A DNA stretch of 64,000 nt from Paenibacillus sp. JDR-2 (GTDB lineage Bacteria > Bacillota > Bacilli > Paenibacillales > Paenibacillaceae): the NCBI RefSeq assembly GCF_000023585.1, contig NC_012914.1:2743001-2807000 (forward strand), written 5' to 3'. This document shows, piece by piece, positions 41,557 through 51,134 of this stretch (within the stretch, counting starts at the first letter, position 1; each line of letters starts with the position of its first letter). Below the pieces are notes generated by a model, which did no database searches, was not told where the DNA came from, and saw only the letters and a program-made list of their open reading frames with translations. A program made the translations under genes and the position numbers.

Positions 41557-43119
41557 ATGACAAATGAATTGCAGCAAGTAACGAAGCTGGCCGACCAATA
41601 CAATATTATTCCGATTGTACGCTATATTCTTGCAGATACAGAAACACCAATCAGGCTGTTCCAGCATTTTGCGAAGGAGCAGCACGCGTTCCTGCTTGAG
41701 AGCGTAGAGGGCGGAGTGAAATGGGCGAGATATTCATTCATCGGGACGGATCCTTTCATGATGCTCTACGGGAAGAACGGCAAGATGGTACTGGAGCATA
41801 ACGGAGAGAAGCAAGAGTTCGACGAGAAGCCGATTGAGCTCTTGAAGGCTCAGCTGCGCGGCTTCCGCAGCCCGTCGCTGCCGGAGCTCCCGCCATTTAC
41901 GGGCGGTGCGATCGGATATTTCGGATATGATCTGCTCCAATATTACGAGAACCTTCCGGCGCACCGCATTGATGACTTGCAAATGAATGATTTGCAATTT
42001 ATGTTCTGCGACCAGGTTATCGTATTTGACCACTTCAAGCAGCAGCTGCAAATTATCGGGAATGTTCATATCCCTCATGCAGCAACCAACGCGGATATCG
42101 AGAAGGCTTATAACCGTGCGGCAGCCAAGATCGAGGCAACGATCGAACGTTTGCAGCAGCCAATTACGGTTCCGGTAACATCGGGTTCGTCGATTCCGGT
42201 TGATCCTGAGCTTGGCGATGTGCAGTCGAACCTGACGAAGGAACAGTTTATCTCGAATGTTGAACAGGCGAAGGAATACATCCGCGCCGGCGATATTTTC
42301 CAAGTGGTCTTGTCTCAGCGCTTCAGCATCGAAACCGAGGTTGATCCGCTTCATGTATACCGCGTGCTACGCACGATGAACCCGTCTCCTTATATGTACT
42401 ATTTGAAAATGGGAGATGAAGTAATCGTAGGCACGTCGCCTGAAGCGCTCGTAAAGGTTAACGGCGACCGCAAAGTCGAGACCCGCCCGATTGCCGGAAC
42501 AAGGCCGCGCGGCAAAACGCCGGAGGAAGATAAGGCGCTTGAGGTGGAATTGCTCGCCGACGAGAAGGAACGGGCGGAGCATCTGATGCTGGTGGACCTT
42601 GGACGAAATGATATAGGGCGCGTATCGGAATTCGGCACGGTACGATGCGATGCCTATATGGAGATTGAGCGTTACTCGCATGTCATGCACATCGTGTCCA
42701 ACGTATCCGGCAAGCTTCGCGAGGACAAAGACTTTTTCGACGCTTTCCTGTCCTGTCTGCCGGCCGGTACGGTATCCGGCGCTCCCAAGCTTCGGGCGAT
42801 GGAGATTATCGCTGAGCTCGAGAACGAAGCGCGCGGCGCTTACGCAGGGGCAATTGGTTATCTCGGATTTGGAGGATCACTGGATACATGCATCACAATC
42901 CGGACCATTGTGTTCAAGAACGGCAAGGCTTACGTTCAAAGCGGAGCGGGGATCGTATGGGACTCGGTTCCGGAGAGCGAATATATGGAAACGGTCAATA
43001 AAGCAAAAGCGTGCCTTAAGGCGATTCGCGCTGCGGAAGCGGTTTTTGGCAAACGAAAGAGTTCGGCTGAACAGGCGGTTAACGCGGACTACTATGTAAC
43101 AAGCGGAGAGGTGTTGTAA
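41557..43119 (+). CDS. trpE: Anthranilate synthase component I
   Basis: 520 residues. Makes anthranilate from chorismate with glutamine-derived ammonia supplied by a TrpG/PabA subunit that is not encoded here. Signatures: SVEGGVKWARYSFIG (Trp-feedback region near the N terminus), then SPYMYYLKMGD, GTSPEALVKV, IAGTRPRGKTPEED and GTVSGAPKLRAMEII. Begins behind GAGGAGG. Absence of trpG in the operon is as in B. subtilis. Confidence 0.96.
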   Translation: MTNELQQVTKLADQYNIIPIVRYILADTETPIRLFQHFAKEQHAFLLESVEGGVKWARYSFIGTDPFMMLYGKNGKMVLEHNGEKQEFDEKPIELLKAQLRGFRSPSLPELPPFTGGAIGYFGYDLLQYYENLPAHRIDDLQMNDLQFMFCDQVIVFDHFKQQLQIIGNVHIPHAATNADIEKAYNRAAAKIEATIERLQQPITVPVTSGSSIPVDPELGDVQSNLTKEQFISNVEQAKEYIRAGDIFQVVLSQRFSIETEVDPLHVYRVLRTMNPSPYMYYLKMGDEVIVGTSPEALVKVNGDRKVETRPIAGTRPRGKTPEEDKALEVELLADEKERAEHLMLVDLGRNDIGRVSEFGTVRCDAYMEIERYSHVMHIVSNVSGKLREDKDFFDAFLSCLPAGTVSGAPKLRAMEIIAELENEARGAYAGAIGYLGFGGSLDTCITIRTIVFKNGKAYVQSGAGIVWDSVPESEYMETVNKAKACLKAIRAAEAVFGKRKSSAEQAVNADYYVTSGEVL

Positions 43120-43120
43120 A

Positions 43121-44173
43121 ATGAGTTTGGTGACAAAACAGGTAACGATGCAAGGAGCTTTAAACAAGCTGATGAGCAGCACCGATCTGACTCGCGAAGA
43201 AGCCCGGTCGGTGATGGATATTATTATGAGCGGCAATGCTACACCTTCGCAAATTGCGGGAGTAGCTACAGCTCTTCGCATGAAGGGCGAGACGAAGGAT
43301 GAGATTACAGGGTTTGCGGAAGTGATGCGCCAGCATTCCAGCCATGTGCAGACAAAGCAGGAGGGCTTGCTTGATACTTGCGGAACGGGCGGTTCCGGTA
43401 TTCATAAATTCAATATTTCCACCGCTTCCGCTATTATCGCATCGGCTGCCGGCATTCGCGTAGCGAAGCACGGTAACCGGGCGATGTCCGGCAAAGCAGG
43501 CAGCGCGGATGTACTCGAGGCACTAGGCGTGAACATTACGCTCACTCCGGAGCAAGCTTCCGAATGCCTGAGTCAAATCGGCATCTGCTTCATGTTCGCA
43601 CAGCTTTATCATCCTTCCCTTCGCCATGCGGCAGCACCTCGCCGTGAGCTTGGCGTCCGCACGATCTTTAATATGCTTGGTCCTTTAACGAATCCGGCTG
43701 GCGCCGACCGTCAGTTGATCGGATTGTACGACCGTACCAAAACATCCACCATCGCAGCCGTATTAAACGAGCTAGGCGTGAAGCGGGCAATGGTTGTCAG
43801 CAGCGTGGACGGATTGGATGAGATCAGCATTTCGGCGCCAACCCAAATCTCCGAGCTGCGAAGCGGTGAAGTGGTGACCTATGAACTGACTCCGGAAGAG
43901 CTGGGGCTCTCCCGCTATCCGATATCCGAAGTGATCGGCGGAGATCCGGAGACGAATGCGGCTTTAATCCGCGGGATCTTCAGCGGCGAACAGCGCGGTG
44001 CCTACCGCGATATCGTGCTTGCTAACGCAGGGGCTTGCATTTATGTAGGCGGCTGCGCGGATTCACTCCGCGAAGGCGTAGCGCTGGCTGCCGAGATGAT
44101 TGATTCCGGCATGGCAAATCAGCAATTGCAAAAGCTTATTCAGACGACAGGAGAGTTGACTCATGTTTCTTGA
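43121..44173 (+). CDS. trpD: Anthranilate phosphoribosyltransferase
   Basis: 350 residues. Transfers phosphoribose to anthranilate. The LLDTCGTGGSGIHKFNIST loop binds PRPP, followed by KHGNRAMSGKAGSADVLE and RTIFNMLGPLTNPA. ATG sits one base after the trpE stop. It overlaps trpC by eleven bases. Confidence 0.96.
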   Translation: MSLVTKQVTMQGALNKLMSSTDLTREEARSVMDIIMSGNATPSQIAGVATALRMKGETKDEITGFAEVMRQHSSHVQTKQEGLLDTCGTGGSGIHKFNISTASAIIASAAGIRVAKHGNRAMSGKAGSADVLEALGVNITLTPEQASECLSQIGICFMFAQLYHPSLRHAAAPRRELGVRTIFNMLGPLTNPAGADRQLIGLYDRTKTSTIAAVLNELGVKRAMVVSSVDGLDEISISAPTQISELRSGEVVTYELTPEELGLSRYPISEVIGGDPETNAALIRGIFSGEQRGAYRDIVLANAGACIYVGGCADSLREGVALAAEMIDSGMANQQLQKLIQTTGELTHVS

Positions 44174-44960
44174 TAAAATCGTAGTAACGAAGCGGGAAGA
44201 GGTTGCTCATCTCGCTTCGGACTTCCAGCTAGCCGATTATGAACGCAAAATCGCTTCGCTTCCCGAATGCCGCGGCTTCGAACGCGCGCTAACGTCCGGC
44301 CGCAAACGGGATGTCGGCCTGATTGCGGAAGTGAAGAAGGCATCCCCATCCAAAGGCCTTATCCGTCCTGATTTTCATCCTGCCGAGCTTGCGGCCGCTT
44401 ATGAGCGCGCAGGCGCGGACTGTTTATCAGTGCTGACGGACCGCGATTATTTCCAAGGCTCCAATGAATACTTAACCCTGATCAAGGAGACGGTCAGCAA
44501 TCCGCTGCTCCGCAAAGATTTTATTATCGATTACCGTCAGGTATACGAGGCTCGTGTTATCGGAGCGGATGCGGTACTATTAATAGCAGCAATTCTTACA
44601 TCTTCCGAGCTGTCGGAGCTGTATGACACGGCAAAATCGCTTGGCATGGACGTTCTTGTAGAGGTTCATGACCGCGAAGAGCTGGAGCGGGTTCTAGAGC
44701 TTGATAAAGCGACCCTGATTGGCGTTAACAACCGAGACCTGAAGTCCTTCGTAACCGATCTTCACACGACAGAGGCTCTTATCGATCTCATACCCAAAGG
44801 AGTTACGGTAATAAGCGAAAGCGGCATTGCAGGGCGCAAGGACATGGATTACCTTCAAACCGTCGGTGCGCAAGGCGTCCTGATCGGCGAACATTTCATG
44901 CGCCAGCCGGATGCCGGACAGGCTGTTATCGACCTTATGGGTCCGGTGACGCGGGCATGA
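44163..44960 (+). CDS. trpC: Indole-3-glycerol phosphate synthase
   Basis: 265-residue TIM barrel. Catalytic lysine and neighbours in VKKASPSKGLI, then LRKDFIID, GVNNRDLKSF and VISESGIAGRKD. Overlaps trpD by eleven bases and trpF by four. Confidence 0.96.
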   Translation: MFLDKIVVTKREEVAHLASDFQLADYERKIASLPECRGFERALTSGRKRDVGLIAEVKKASPSKGLIRPDFHPAELAAAYERAGADCLSVLTDRDYFQGSNEYLTLIKETVSNPLLRKDFIIDYRQVYEARVIGADAVLLIAAILTSSELSELYDTAKSLGMDVLVEVHDREELERVLELDKATLIGVNNRDLKSFVTDLHTTEALIDLIPKGVTVISESGIAGRKDMDYLQTVGAQGVLIGEHFMRQPDAGQAVIDLMGPVTRA

Positions 44961-45619
44961 CGGCATCGCCAAGAATCAAGATTTGCGGATTAAAGGATAC
45001 TGCTACCATTGCGGAGATGAACGGACTTCCTTTTCACGAGATCGGATTCGTGTTTGCGCCAAGCAAACGCCAGGTCGATTCGGAAACGGCAGCCGTTCTA
45101 ATCGAGTCAGCCAAGCGGCTTCAGGCAGCTGAGGGTGAAGCACCTCAAACGGTAGGCGTCTTCGTTAATCCCGGAATTGAGGAACTGACAGCAATTGTGG
45201 AGAAAGCGCCTCTTGACGTCGTGCAGCTGCATGGGCAGGAGACGCCGGAATTTTGCCGTCTGGTTAAGAACCGCTTGGATAAGAAGGTATGGAAAGTATT
45301 CTCTATCGGAAAAGACGGCGCTGACGCTCAGGCTCGTGTTTCCGCCTATGAGGGAGCCGTAGACGCCATTCTGATCGATACAGCAGGCGGCGGTACGGGT
45401 CAAACCTTTGACTGGCAGCTTATAACGGACTATCAGAATGCAGCAGCAGCCATTGATGTTCCTTTGTACGTAGCGGGAGGACTTCATCCCGGCAATGTGG
45501 GAGAACTACTGGCAGGCAACCCTGTTGACGGTATTGACGTATCGAGCGGGGTTGAAACGGACGGCCGTAAAGACATCGAGAAGATTAGACTATTCGTTAG
45601 AAAGGTGATAGAGCGATGA
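44957..45619 (+). CDS. trpF: Phosphoribosylanthranilate isomerase
   Basis: 220-residue TIM barrel. Active-site Cys in KICGLKD, then [37 protein letters not shown] and [14 protein letters not shown] overlaps with trpC and trpB. Confidence 0.96.
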   Translation: MTASPRIKICGLKDTATIAEMNGLPFHEIGFVFAPSKRQVDSETAAVLIESAKRLQAAEGEAPQTVGVFVNPGIEELTAIVEKAPLDVVQLHGQETPEFCRLVKNRLDKKVWKVFSIGKDGADAQARVSAYEGAVDAILIDTAGGGTGQTFDWQLITDYQNAAAAIDVPLYVAGGLHPGNVGELLAGNPVDGIDVSSGVETDGRKDIEKIRLFVRKVIER

Positions 45620-46812
45620 ACCAAGTACCAGACGAGAACGGGCGCTTTGGCAAATTTGGCGGCCGGTATGTACCGGAGACGCTGATGAACGCTTTGCTGG
45701 AGCTCGAAGAAGCCTATAAACATTATTCGCAGGATGAATCCTTCAAGCAGGAGGTTCATGATCTTCTGCACAAATATTCGGGACGTCCGACGCCGCTTTA
45801 TTACGCGGAACGGTTAAGCCAGCATCTTGGCGGCGCAAAGATCTACCTGAAACGCGAAGATTTGAACCATACCGGCGCTCACAAAATCAACAATACGATC
45901 GGGCAGGCTGTACTTGCCAAACGCATGGGCAAAACAAAAGTCATTGCCGAAACCGGCGCAGGCCAGCACGGCGTTGCATCGGCTACCGTTGCCGCTTTGC
46001 TGGGACTGGAATGCAAAGTATTCATGGGTGAAGAAGACATGAAGCGCCAGCAGCTTAACGTATTCCGCATGCAGCTGCTTGGAGCAGAGGTTGTACCTGT
46101 TATGTCAGGCACCCGTACGCTTAAGGATGCCTGCAACGAGACGCTCCGCTACTGGGTCAGCCATGTAGACGATACGTTCTACATTTTGGGTTCCGCAACG
46201 GGTCCGCATCCTTATCCGATGATGGTCCGCGACTTCCAGCGTATTATCGGTGACGAATCCCGCAAGCAGATTGTCGAAGCGGAAGAGCGTCTTCCGGACT
46301 ATGTGGTTGCAGCGGTTGGCGGCGGAAGCAATGCCATCGGTATTTTCTATCCGTTTATTAAAGATGAAGCCGTCCGTCTTGTTGGGGTTGAAGCAGCGGG
46401 ACGGGGTATTGATACGGAAGAGCATGCAGCTACGATGACCATGGGCAGCCATGGCGTATTCCAGGGTTCGATGAGCTACTTGCTGCAGGATAAATACGGC
46501 CAGGTTCAGCCAGCTCATTCCATCTCGGCGGGGCTTGACTATCCGGGCATCGGACCGGAGCATGCTTACTTAAAGGATTCCGGCCGCGCGGAATACTTCC
46601 CGATTACCGATGCGGAAGCGCTTGACGCTCTTCAATTGCTGTCCCGTACGGAAGGCATTATTCCGGCATTGGAATCAGCCCATGCGATTGCGCAGACGAT
46701 TAAGCTGGCTCCAACGCTTGATCAAGATAAAATTGTCGTTGTCAGCTTGTCCGGACGCGGCGATAAAGACGTCGAAGCGATCATGGGTTACCTGGGAGGT
46801 GCGGAGGCGTGA
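45616..46812 (+). CDS. trpB: Tryptophan synthase beta chain
   Basis: 398 residues. PLP-dependent. The PLP lysine is in HTGAHKINN, the phosphate-binding loop is GGGSNAIG, and [16 protein letters not shown] starts the protein. Works in an alpha2beta2 complex with TrpA, whose gene overlaps by four bases. Confidence 0.97.
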   Translation: MNQVPDENGRFGKFGGRYVPETLMNALLELEEAYKHYSQDESFKQEVHDLLHKYSGRPTPLYYAERLSQHLGGAKIYLKREDLNHTGAHKINNTIGQAVLAKRMGKTKVIAETGAGQHGVASATVAALLGLECKVFMGEEDMKRQQLNVFRMQLLGAEVVPVMSGTRTLKDACNETLRYWVSHVDDTFYILGSATGPHPYPMMVRDFQRIIGDESRKQIVEAEERLPDYVVAAVGGGSNAIGIFYPFIKDEAVRLVGVEAAGRGIDTEEHAATMTMGSHGVFQGSMSYLLQDKYGQVQPAHSISAGLDYPGIGPEHAYLKDSGRAEYFPITDAEALDALQLLSRTEGIIPALESAHAIAQTIKLAPTLDQDKIVVVSLSGRGDKDVEAIMGYLGGAEA

Positions 46813-47615
46813 ATTTGATTGATGCTGCTTTTGCCAAATTGAAGCAAGAAGGAAAGACGGCGCTTATTCCGTTTTTGACGATTGGGGATCCGGATATCCC
46901 TACATCAATCGCTATTATTAAAGAGCTTGAACAAGCAGGCGCGGATCTCGTTGAGCTTGGTGTCCCTTATTCCGACCCGCTTGCAGACGGTCCCGTTATT
47001 CAACGGGCATCCGAACGCGCTCTTAAGAACCGTATTTCGATTCTGGATTGCATCGAGACGGCTGCGCAAGCCCGTGAAGCCGGCGTCAAGCTGCCGTTTA
47101 TTTTGTTTACTTATTTCAATCCGGTGCTGCAATTTGGCCTGGAGGACTTTATGAATCTTGTCGTGGAAAAGGGAATCAGCGGTCTTATTATTCCGGATCT
47201 TCCGATTGAAGAGGATGAGGAAGTACGTACGCTGGCTGAAGCGAAAGGCGTTCACCTTATTCCTTTGGTAGCCCCAACTTCTAAGGACCGCGTTGTCCGC
47301 ATTTCCAAGAAAGCACGCGGCTTTGTCTACTGCGTATCCTCGCTGGGGGTAACGGGAGTCCGTGCCGAATTCCACAGCGGAATCGACGAATTCCTTGCAA
47401 CGGTTCGCGAAGCAACAGACCTGCCAATTGCCGTGGGCTTTGGTATTTCCAGCCGCGAGCAGGTGGAGCGGTTCGAGAAAATCTGCGACGGCGTAGTCGT
47501 AGGCAGCGCGATTGTGCGCAAAATCGAAGAAACGCTTCCTAAATTAAGCGATTCTTCGAAGCGGGAAGATGGACTTGCCGAAATCCGCAGCTTTGTTGCC
47601 GGATTCAAGGGCTGA
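46809..47615 (+). CDS. trpA: Tryptophan synthase alpha chain
   Basis: 268 residues, TIM barrel. [17 protein letters not shown] carries the catalytic residues, [13 protein letters not shown] and GFGISSREQ follow. GTG start inside the trpB stop, with GGAGG before it. A strong terminator follows its stop, so trpEDCFBA ends here. Confidence 0.96.
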   Translation: MNLIDAAFAKLKQEGKTALIPFLTIGDPDIPTSIAIIKELEQAGADLVELGVPYSDPLADGPVIQRASERALKNRISILDCIETAAQAREAGVKLPFILFTYFNPVLQFGLEDFMNLVVEKGISGLIIPDLPIEEDEEVRTLAEAKGVHLIPLVAPTSKDRVVRISKKARGFVYCVSSLGVTGVRAEFHSGIDEFLATVREATDLPIAVGFGISSREQVERFEKICDGVVVGSAIVRKIEETLPKLSDSSKREDGLAEIRSFVAGFKG

Positions 47616-47619
47616 TGCG

Positions 47620-47653
47620 AAAGGACAGAGCTTGCTGGCTCTGTCCTTTTTTT
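47620..47653 (+). terminator. Terminator of the trp operon
   Basis: Perfect 12-bp stem (AAAGGACAGAGC/GCTCTGTCCTTT) with a 6-base loop and a long T run. Confidence 0.95.
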
Positions 47654-47819
47654 AATTCTAAGCATTTGGGCTGCCTGCCAAAGGATGACAGATTCGTTGC
47701 GCCTTGTGTGCTCCAATTCCTATTTTATAAGACGACCCTTTAAAACCTTGACAAGATGTGAGACAATAGAAAACATGCGGTTAGCCAATATGGCCAATAT
47801 GACAAAGAGGTGAATGGCG

Positions 47820-48917
47820 ATGCAGCCAAAAAGCAATATCGTGCATCTCCCTGTTTATCAGCCGGGAAAACCGGTTGAAGACGTGAAGAGAGAGCTAGGA
47901 TTAGACGAGGTTATCAAGCTTGCTTCCAACGAGAACCCGTTTGGTTATTCGGAACAGGCGAAAGCAGCTATTATAAATGAATTAGATCAAATTGCAACCT
48001 ATCCGGACGGTGCCAGCTTTGAGCTTACTGCCGCTGTAGCAGAAAAATACGGTGTAGAGTCCAATCAGATTATTTTTGGCACGGGCTCGAGCGACATTAT
48101 CCTTATGCTGGCGAGAACTTTCCTGGCTCCAGGGGACGAAACGGTTATGGCCGACGAAACGTTCTCCCAATACAAACATAACGCAGAAATCGAAAATGCC
48201 CGCATTATTGAAGTACCATTAAAGGAGGGTAAACATGACCTTCCGGCGATGCTGGCTAAGATTACGGACCGCACCAAGCTGGTATGGGTGTGCAATCCGA
48301 ATAACCCGACCGGCACAATCGTCTCTGAAGAAGAGTTAACCGCCTTCCTGGATCAGGTCCCTAAGGATGTTCTGGTCGTATTGGATGAAGCGTATTGCGA
48401 ATTTGTGGACGAGCCTGGTTTCCCGGACGGCATTAAGCTGCTGAAAAAATACCGTAACGTGATCGTGCTTCGCACCTTCTCGAAAATTTACGGTCTGGCA
48501 TCGCTGCGTATCGGTTACGGAATCGGCCACGCGGATGTCATTCAATATATGAATCAAATCCGTGAACCGTTTAATACGACCCGTCTCGGACAAGTAGCGG
48601 CAAAAGCATCTCTTGCCGACGATGATTTCATTACGTTCTGCCGCAAGCAGAACCGTGCGGGCATTGAATACATGACGAACCATTTCGACCGTCTTGGCTT
48701 GAGCTACTTCCCGGCATACGGCAACTTTGTCATGGTTGATACAAAGCTTCCATCAGCTGACGTATTCCAGTCGTTGCTTCGCAAAGGAGTTATCGTAAGG
48801 CCGCGCTGGACGTACTATCCGACTCACATCCGCGTCTCGGTAGGTACTCCGGAACAAAACGAAAAGTTTATCGCAGCTCTTGAGCTAGTTCTGCAGGAAG
48901 CGGCGGTGCGCGGATAG
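47820..48917 (+). CDS. hisC: Histidinol-phosphate aminotransferase
   Basis: About 365 residues, class II PLP aminotransferase. In this gene context it probably serves histidine and also aromatic amino acid transamination. Signatures: KLASNENPFG, NPNNPTGT, DEAYCEF, and the PLP lysine in RTFSKIYGLA. ATG 47820 has better spacing from AGAGGTG than ATG 47814, which is in frame and possible. Separated from trpA by a terminator and so probably has its own promoter, not clearly seen. Confidence 0.94.
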   Translation: MQPKSNIVHLPVYQPGKPVEDVKRELGLDEVIKLASNENPFGYSEQAKAAIINELDQIATYPDGASFELTAAVAEKYGVESNQIIFGTGSSDIILMLARTFLAPGDETVMADETFSQYKHNAEIENARIIEVPLKEGKHDLPAMLAKITDRTKLVWVCNPNNPTGTIVSEEELTAFLDQVPKDVLVVLDEAYCEFVDEPGFPDGIKLLKKYRNVIVLRTFSKIYGLASLRIGYGIGHADVIQYMNQIREPFNTTRLGQVAAKASLADDDFITFCRKQNRAGIEYMTNHFDRLGLSYFPAYGNFVMVDTKLPSADVFQSLLRKGVIVRPRWTYYPTHIRVSVGTPEQNEKFIAALELVLQEAAVRG

Positions 48918-48921
48918 CCTT

Positions 48922-50013
48922 ATGACGAAGATCGCGATATTTGGGGTAGGATTGATTGGCGGTTCTTTGGCGCTTTGCTTCAAAGGCAAACCGGAGCTTA
49001 CCGTTGTAGGCTACTCGAACCGTCAGTCCTCCGTTGAAAAATATATGAAGAGGGGAGTTGTTGATTATGCGACAACTTCCTTGCGCGAAGCAGCCGAAGG
49101 TGCAGATTTTATATTCCTGTGCGTGCCTGTCGGCAAGCTGGAGGAATACGTAACGGAGCTCGGCAAGCTTGAATTGAAGCCAGGCTGCATCGTAACGGAT
49201 GTAGGCAGTACGAAAGCTTCGGTGGCCGAGTGCGGAAGAAGACTGGAACGGAATGGCGTGTCGTTCATCGGCGGCCATCCAATGGCAGGTTCTGAACGCT
49301 CGGGTGTTGAAGCAGCCTCCACGAATCTGTTCGAGAACGCGTTTTATGTTTTGACGCCGGAAGAGACTACACCGCCGGAGGCTTTGGAACGGCTGAGAAA
49401 CCTTCTGGTTCATACAAGAGCGCATCTTGTCAGCGTTGATGCAAATTCGCATGACGAGATTGTAGGCGCAATTAGCCATCTGCCGCATATTATCGCGGTA
49501 GCTCTCGTTAATCAGGTCCGCGGTTACAATGAGAATAACGGCTTGTACGAATTGCTGGCTGCCGGGGGCTTCCGGGATATTACGAGAATCGCGGCAAGCG
49601 ACCCGATTGTATGGCGGGATATACTAATCAACAACCGCGTGGTTCTGTTAAAGCTTCTGAAGGATTGGAATGCCGAAGTGGAGAAGTTTGCGGTAATGCT
49701 GGAAGCTTTGAACGGCGATGCGATTGAGGAAGCCTTCCAGACAGCCGGTGAATTCCGCAGTAAGCTGCCTGAGCGACGCAAAGGCATGATTCATTCCTTA
49801 TACGATTGTTACGTGGATGTACCCGATCATCCCGGCATTATCGGCAATATTGCCAGCGAGCTGGGCAGTGCCCGTATTAACCTTAGCAACATCAATATTA
49901 TCGAGAGCAGGGAAGATGTTCCCGGCGTGCTTCGCTTATCGTTCCGGACTCAAGAAGATCTGGACCAAGCGATGGAGCTTCTCGGCAAAACCGGATATAC
50001 CGTTCGTCAATAA
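48922..50013 (+). CDS. tyrA: Prephenate dehydrogenase
   Basis: 363 residues. Oxidative decarboxylation of prephenate to 4-hydroxyphenylpyruvate. NAD-binding GVGLIGGSLAL, VTDVGSTKASV, GGHPMAGSERSGVEAA, and a C-terminal ACT domain (about 295-363, DVPDHPGIIGNIASELG) probably responsible for tyrosine control. It starts five bases after hisC. No aroA follows it, unlike B. subtilis. Confidence 0.95.
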   Translation: MTKIAIFGVGLIGGSLALCFKGKPELTVVGYSNRQSSVEKYMKRGVVDYATTSLREAAEGADFIFLCVPVGKLEEYVTELGKLELKPGCIVTDVGSTKASVAECGRRLERNGVSFIGGHPMAGSERSGVEAASTNLFENAFYVLTPEETTPPEALERLRNLLVHTRAHLVSVDANSHDEIVGAISHLPHIIAVALVNQVRGYNENNGLYELLAAGGFRDITRIAASDPIVWRDILINNRVVLLKLLKDWNAEVEKFAVMLEALNGDAIEEAFQTAGEFRSKLPERRKGMIHSLYDCYVDVPDHPGIIGNIASELGSARINLSNINIIESREDVPGVLRLSFRTQEDLDQAMELLGKTGYTVRQ

Positions 50014-50034
50014 AACCTCGAAAGAGGTTTTTTT
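50012..50034 (+). terminator. Terminator of hisC-tyrA
   Basis: AAAACCTC-GAAA-GAGGTTTT with further T; it begins inside the tyrA stop codon. Confidence 0.93.
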
Positions 50035-50105
50035 GTTTTCAAAGATTTAGATTCATGATTAGATTTATCAAGGCGAAAAAAGTTTAAGCGTTTTCAAAAA
50101 AACCG

Positions 50106-50134
50106 TTGACATTGTGGAAGCGTATACATATAAT
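50106..50134 (+). promoter_or_regulatory. Consensus sigma-A promoter of a candidate small RNA
   Basis: TTGACA and TATAAT with a 17-base spacer, a perfect match to the sigma-A consensus, in a gene-free region. Confidence 0.9.
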
Positions 50135-50140
50135 AAAAGT

Positions 50141-50222
50141 ACAGTATGGTTTCTCTCCACTCCTATCCAAAACTATAGCGTTCAACATGAATGCTGACCA
50201 CTCTTCGGAGTGGTTTTTTTTT
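50141..50222 (+). ncRNA. Candidate regulatory small RNA of about 80 nt
   Basis: Bounded by the consensus promoter and an intrinsic terminator (50197-50222). There is no plausible open frame with a ribosome binding site inside. The 5' half contains a C/U-rich stretch (about 50150-50168, CTCTCCACTCC) that is complementary to Shine-Dalgarno-type sequences, as in known Gram-positive sRNAs such as FsrA and RoxS. The alternative is an attenuated leader for the ECF sigma gene 316 bases downstream. Confidence 0.6.
50197..50222 (+). terminator. Terminator of the candidate small RNA
   Basis: ACCACTC-TTCG-GAGTGGT with nine T in a row. Confidence 0.95.
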
Positions 50223-50537
50223 GTTCTTTTTTAGTGGACATGCCTTTTGCTCTAATTCCGACAAAATCCTGCAATCAGAAATTAGAGTTTACTTATTTTT
50301 TGAGACTAACAGGAAGAGGTATGTTACAATACGGAAGGACAGTGGGTATTGTTAAAATATGGGTTAAAATCCTTTTTGTCGAAACAAGAAGGAATTTGGC
50401 TATTATGAATCGAATTACATACATCGTATTATTGAAATTTTTTATGATAATAACCGCAACTTTTCGCTTCCGGTTCGGTATAAGGATACATAATCGAACT
50501 GGGAAGAAGAATTCGCAGGTGAGGAGGTTCGCCTGTC
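50223..50537 (+). other. Upstream region of the ECF sigma gene
   Basis: About 315 AT-rich bases with no good gene. Possible promoter elements: TGTTACAAT (50322-50330, extended -10) and CGCAAC-N16-GGTATA (50455-50482), which resembles ECF promoters such as the sigma-W type (TGAAAC-N16-CGTA), suggesting autoregulation. A long open frame starting near 50210 lacks a ribosome binding site and protein-like composition. Confidence 0.4.
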
Positions 50538-51134
50538 ATGACTGATTCCCAATTAATACGTGAGATTAAGGACGGTAACATCGAGCTCTACTCGGAGCTG
50601 ATGCGCCGTTACCAACGCAAGATACTAGCATTTATCTATCATATGTTGAAGAGTGCCAAGCTGGAGCTGCTCGCTGAGGATTTGTGCTCGGAAACGTTTT
50701 ATAAAGCATACCGCAGCCTCCATTCCTTCCGCGAAGTGGATGCTTCTTTTTCGACGTGGCTGTATACGATAGCACGAAATACCGTGCTTAGTGAACTGCG
50801 CAAGCAGAAGTCGGCTCACGTCCCGCTCGATGAGTCGAATATGATGCCGGCCGCTCCGCCAGACCAAGTGCCGGAGCAGCATGTGTTGCGCAACGAACGG
50901 ATGGCGATGGTTCGCGAAGCGATTAACAATCTACCTGAGAAACAACGCTCAGCACTCATTCTGCGGGAATATGACCAGTTAGACTATCAGGAGATCGCAA
51001 ATATTCTGGGCCAAACGGTCAGCTCCGTAAAATCGTTGTTATTCCGGGCACGAGCCAGCGTAAAGTCGCAGCTTGAGCCTTACTTTGGCGAGACGCCGAT
51101 GATGGAAGAATACGAAGGGATGAACACGCGATGA
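50538..51134 (+). CDS. ECF-type RNA polymerase sigma factor
   Basis: 198 residues. Region 2 (ELYSELMRRYQRKILAF, then LCSETFYKAYRSLHSF and FSTWLYTIARN) binds core polymerase and the -10, region 4 (LPEKQRSALILREYDQLDYQEIA followed by VKSLLFRARASV) reads the -35. Start behind GAGGAGG. It overlaps the next gene by four bases, and that gene encodes a zinc anti-sigma factor. The family subgroup is unclear; not obviously SigW or SigX. Confidence 0.93.
   Translation: MTDSQLIREIKDGNIELYSELMRRYQRKILAFIYHMLKSAKLELLAEDLCSETFYKAYRSLHSFREVDASFSTWLYTIARNTVLSELRKQKSAHVPLDESNMMPAAPPDQVPEQHVLRNERMAMVREAINNLPEKQRSALILREYDQLDYQEIANILGQTVSSVKSLLFRARASVKSQLEPYFGETPMMEEYEGMNTR

Noticed and set aside
50210-50545. 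111-codon gene before the ECF sigma gene
   Set aside because: Begins in the terminator T run, has no ribosome binding site, and covers likely promoter elements.
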